Source: Myxococcaceae bacterium JPH2 (GTDB lineage Bacteria > Myxococcota > Myxococcia > Myxococcales > Myxococcaceae). Taken from it: a stretch of DNA of 64,000 bases. This document shows positions 61,814 through 64,000 of this stretch, in pieces. Where the stretch lies: positions 930,001 through 994,000 of the forward strand of contig JAEMGR010000003.1 in assembly GCA_016458225.1 (NCBI GenBank), written 5' to 3'. How positions within the stretch are numbered: position 1 is the stretch's first letter; each line of letters starts with the position of its first letter. The notes beneath the pieces are model-generated. The model made no database searches, had not been told where the DNA came from, and saw only the letters and a list, made by a program, of their open reading frames with translations. The translations under genes and the position numbers were made by a program.

Positions 61814-62224
61814 ATGTCCGCCGAACCCCCGCTTCCCGAGCCCCACCGCCGCTCTCCCATCCTGTGGGTGGGGCTCGTCTTCGCAGTCCTGCTGCTCATC
61901 GCCGTGGTGGTGACCGCGCTCAGCCGTCGCAACAGCGTGGAGGCCACGCGCGTGCATGACGACTTCGCCGTGCTGCTGGGCGCGCTGGAGCGCTACCGCG
62001 CCGACCACGGCGGCACGCTGCCGGAGGAGGGGGACCTGGAGGCGATGCTGGTGCCCCAGTACCTGCCCTCCGTGCCGTTGGACCCGTGGGGTCGCCCGTA
62101 CAAGTACTCCAGCAACGGCAAGGACGTGTTCCTGGCCACCTTCGGGCGGGAGAACCAGCGCGGCGGCGCGGGCGAGGACCAGGACCACACCAACCACGAC
62201 GGGCACGCGCAGCCCGTGCGCTGA
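61814..62224 (+). CDS. GspG-like single-helix protein (atypical pseudopilin)
   Basis: A 136-residue protein with an N-terminal helix (about 15-40, ILWVGLVFAVLLLIAVVVTALS) and a GspG-type domain: DDFAVLLGALERYRADHGGTLPEEGDLEAML, then PLDPWGRPYKYSSNGKDVFLATFGREN, close to the major pseudopilin's C-terminus. It lacks the cleaved prepilin motif (G-F-T-L-x-E), having a polar Pro/Arg leader instead. It is probably inserted but not assembled as a normal pilin. No other secretion gene is nearby. Confidence 0.75.
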   Translation: MSAEPPLPEPHRRSPILWVGLVFAVLLLIAVVVTALSRRNSVEATRVHDDFAVLLGALERYRADHGGTLPEEGDLEAMLVPQYLPSVPLDPWGRPYKYSSNGKDVFLATFGRENQRGGAGEDQDHTNHDGHAQPVR

Positions 62225-62356
62225 GCCGCGCCCTCCGTGAAGCCGGCCCCGGAGCAGCCCGCCGGGGTGCCGGGCGCGCCACGGGGCCTCGGCCATGGCC
62301 ATGTGTCCTGAAGGCAGGGTCGCGCCACTCGCGTCCTCGCCCGAAGGAGGACGGCG

Positions 62357-63712
62357 ATGGCCATCGTCTGTGCGACCAACCTCTCCCCGGAGTCGGGGCG
62401 CGCGGCGGCGGTGGCGGCGGCCCTGGCGGGACGGCTGGGAGAGCCGCTGCTGCTCCTGGACGTGTCCGACGAGGCGCCCGTCCCCACCCCCGATACCCTG
62501 TCCGACGCGGAGGCCCATCGAGAGCGGCTGGAGGCCGAGGCCGACCGGCTGCGCGCGTCGGGCGTGACGGTGCTGCCTCCGGTGTCGGCGCCGTCCGCGG
62601 AGGGCTCGCGCCGGGAAGAGGCGGAGTGCCAGCGCGCGCGGCTGGTGGTGGTGGCGGCGGACGGCTGGCCCCCTGCTTCGTGGCCGCGCACGTCGATGGC
62701 GGCGCGGCTGACGCGGTACGGCCGGGCGCCGGTGCTGGTGGTGCGGCGGGACGGCGCGCTGCTGGACTGGGCGCGAGGCCGCCGGCGGCTCACGGTGCTC
62801 GCGGGAGTGGACCGGGCGTCCTCCACGTCCGACGCGGCGCTGACGTTCCTGCGCGAGCTGCGGCGGGTGGGCGCCTGCGACGTGGTGGCCGCCTGTGTCT
62901 GCTCGCCGCTGGAGGAGCGCGAGCGGCTGGGCATGCGCACGCCCGTGCACGTGGAGCTGTTGGACCCCGGAGGCAGTGAGCTGTCACCGCTGGAGCCGGC
63001 CATGGAGCGCGTGCTGCTGCGGGAGCTGCGCGAGCGCGTGGGCGAGCTGGAGGGCGAGGGTGGAATGGAGGTGGTGGTGGAGCCGGGCTATGGCCGGCCC
63101 GCCGACCATCTGCTGCACGTGGCCCGGGAGCGTGGCGCGGACGTGGTGGTGGTGGGCACGCACCTGCGTCGCGGGGTGCGGCGGCTGTGGCACGGCTCGG
63201 TGTCCGAGGGAGTGCTGCGCCGCGCGGAGCAGGCCGTGGTGTGCGTGCCGCCCGGTCTGCGCGAGCCACGTCACGCCCAGCCACCGCGCACGGTGCTGGT
63301 GCCGGTGGACTTCTCCGAGGCGAGCGTGCGGGCCGTGTCCCAGGCGCGCCTCCTGGTGGGCGCGGGCGGTCGCGTGCACCTGTTGCACGTGCACCGAAGG
63401 CGACTGACGGACCCCTCGTGGCTGGACACCGTCGGCGTGCCGCCCGAGCCCGAGCGCGACGCGGTGCTGCGCCGGCTGTGGACGCTGGTGCCCTGGGAGG
63501 AGGGGGCCCAGGCGGTGCATTGGAGCGTGGAGGGCGTCACGAGCGAGGACGTCCCGCTCGCCATCCGCCAGGCCACGGAGCGCGAGGGCGCGGACCTGGT
63601 GTGCCTGGGACTCTCGTCCACGTCGGACGCGCCGGACACCCTCAAGGGCGCGGTGGCCCGGGAGCTGGTGATTCACGGCGCGAGGCCGGTGCTCGTGCTG
63701 CCCGATACGTGA
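62357..63712 (+). CDS. Triple universal-stress-domain protein
   Basis: A 451-residue cytoplasmic protein made of three UspA-like domains. Domain 1 (1-150) and domain 3 (about 315-451, TVLVPVDFSEASVRAVSQARLL ... PVLVLPDT) frame domain 2 (about 155-305). The latter has an ATP-loop-like G-x2-...-GS motif (VVVVGTHLRRGVRRLWHGSVSEGVL). GGAGG precedes the ATG. Most Usp proteins have one or two domains; three in tandem is unusual. Function in stress survival is inferred from the family. Confidence 0.87.
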   Translation: MAIVCATNLSPESGRAAAVAAALAGRLGEPLLLLDVSDEAPVPTPDTLSDAEAHRERLEAEADRLRASGVTVLPPVSAPSAEGSRREEAECQRARLVVVAADGWPPASWPRTSMAARLTRYGRAPVLVVRRDGALLDWARGRRRLTVLAGVDRASSTSDAALTFLRELRRVGACDVVAACVCSPLEERERLGMRTPVHVELLDPGGSELSPLEPAMERVLLRELRERVGELEGEGGMEVVVEPGYGRPADHLLHVARERGADVVVVGTHLRRGVRRLWHGSVSEGVLRRAEQAVVCVPPGLREPRHAQPPRTVLVPVDFSEASVRAVSQARLLVGAGGRVHLLHVHRRRLTDPSWLDTVGVPPEPERDAVLRRLWTLVPWEEGAQAVHWSVEGVTSEDVPLAIRQATEREGADLVCLGLSSTSDAPDTLKGAVARELVIHGARPVLVLPDT

Positions 63713-63747
63713 GGTGCGTGGCTTCCGGAGCGGGCTCGACGGCGGAG

Positions 63748-63782
63748 GGGCGCGCGGGCCGGAAGACAGCGCCCGCGCGCCC
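63748..63782. terminator. 12-bp bidirectional terminator hairpin
   Basis: Perfect 12-bp stem GGGCGCGCGGGC / GCCCGCGCGCCC with an 11-base loop, between the convergent Usp and OmpA stops. Confidence 0.7.
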
Positions 63783-63788
63783 TGGAAC

Positions 63789-64000
63789 CTACTGCCCCAG
63801 CTCCTGCACCTCGATGCGGCGGTTCTGCAGCCGGCCCTGCGGCGTGTCGTTGGAGGCGACGGGCTTGGCGTCCCCCTCGCCCACGGCCTCCAGGCGGTTG
63901 CCCGCGATGCCCTCGCTCACCAGCGTCTGGCGCACGTTGTCGGCGCGCGACTGGGACAGCTGGCGGTTGGCGTCCGCGTTGCCCGTGGAGTCCGTGAACC
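63789..64000 (-). CDS. OmpA-domain protein, C-terminal part (runs off the window)
   Basis: The last 70 residues of a minus-strand protein. They contain an OmpA peptidoglycan-binding end: FTDSTGNADANRQLSQSRA, a variable turn, VGEGDAKPVASNDTPQGR and NRRIEVQELGQ before the TAG. The pattern N-R-x-L-S-x-x-R-A and NRRIE are standard. The gene starts outside the window. Its close relative lies at 59229 on the other strand. Confidence 0.88.
   Translation of the reverse strand, partial: FTDSTGNADANRQLSQSRADNVRQTLVSEGIAGNRLEAVGEGDAKPVASNDTPQGRLQNRRIEVQELGQ

Noticed and set aside
1-64000. tRNA, rRNA, CRISPR, insertion sequence or prophage
   Set aside because: Read for T-loop motifs, regularly spaced repeats and transposase/integrase motifs; none found.

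Overview
The window is high-GC, tightly packed DNA from a delta-proteobacterial predator/social bacterium, most likely a member of the Myxococcaceae/Archangiaceae (order Myxococcales). The evidence is a gene set matching the Myxococcus xanthus eps exopolysaccharide locus in content and order, a TIGR02265 paralogue, DUF6310/DUF5953 genes, many lipoproteins and strong G/C third-position bias. There are no rRNA, tRNA or CRISPR features and no insertion sequence. Gene names for eps follow the M. xanthus locus from memory; no search was run.

Layout. 1-7.6 kb: the tail of an unknown gene, a tiny membrane protein, the ergothioneine pair egtB-egtD (minus strand), a TRIC-type channel, a lone receiver protein, a RelE-like small protein, a 1.7 kb stretch with no convincing gene, a four-helix membrane protein and an XRE regulator. 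8.1-14.6 kb: first half of the eps locus, with a minus-strand operon (pseudo-BY-kinase, epsD, epsC, epsB, epsA) divergent from epsE. 14.6-26.3 kb: accessory block between the two eps halves, containing three consecutive lipoproteins (one with a full JAMM motif), a CDF transporter, a glycolipid-binding-domain protein, a sulfatase, a DUF1254 protein, a golvesin-domain protein, a MarR-GNAT fusion and two more exported proteins. 26.5-38.0 kb: second half of eps, with epsH (plus strand) facing a minus-strand operon epsZ, wzx, epsY, epsX, a small membrane protein, epsW, epsV, epsU. Between epsH and epsU lies a 1.8 kb insert flanked by 30-bp direct repeats, carrying a frame-shifted DUF6310 lipoprotein (PD-(D/E)xK-like) and a frame-shifted DUF5953 partner. 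38.3-41.8 kb: molybdenum cofactor genes moeA-mobB-fdhD and divergent mobA. 41.9-54 kb: deoxyhypusine-synthase-like protein, TIGR02265, PQQ-type sugar dehydrogenase, an outer-membrane barrel, hydrolases, an AAA ATPase, an SPW-repeat protein and a proline dehydrogenase/hydrolase/acyltransferase group. 54-64 kb: an AT-hook/zinc protein, tryptophan 2,3-dioxygenase, an RMD1-like protein, a soluble GAF histidine kinase, an OmpA/TSP3 lipoprotein, a receiver-adenylate cyclase, a GspG-like protein, a triple-Usp protein and the end of another OmpA protein.

How it works together. EpsZ should start the repeat unit on undecaprenyl phosphate; EpsA, EpsD, EpsE, EpsH and EpsU extend it; Wzx flips it; EpsV controls chain length; EpsY (periplasm/outer membrane) and the EpsX barrel export it; EpsB (GH44) and EpsC (acetyltransferase) modify or trim it. 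No Wzy polymerase is encoded within the locus here. The most notable items are the repeat-flanked DUF6310/DUF5953 insert, the kinase-like protein that has lost its P-loop beside epsD, and the JAMM-motif lipoprotein.
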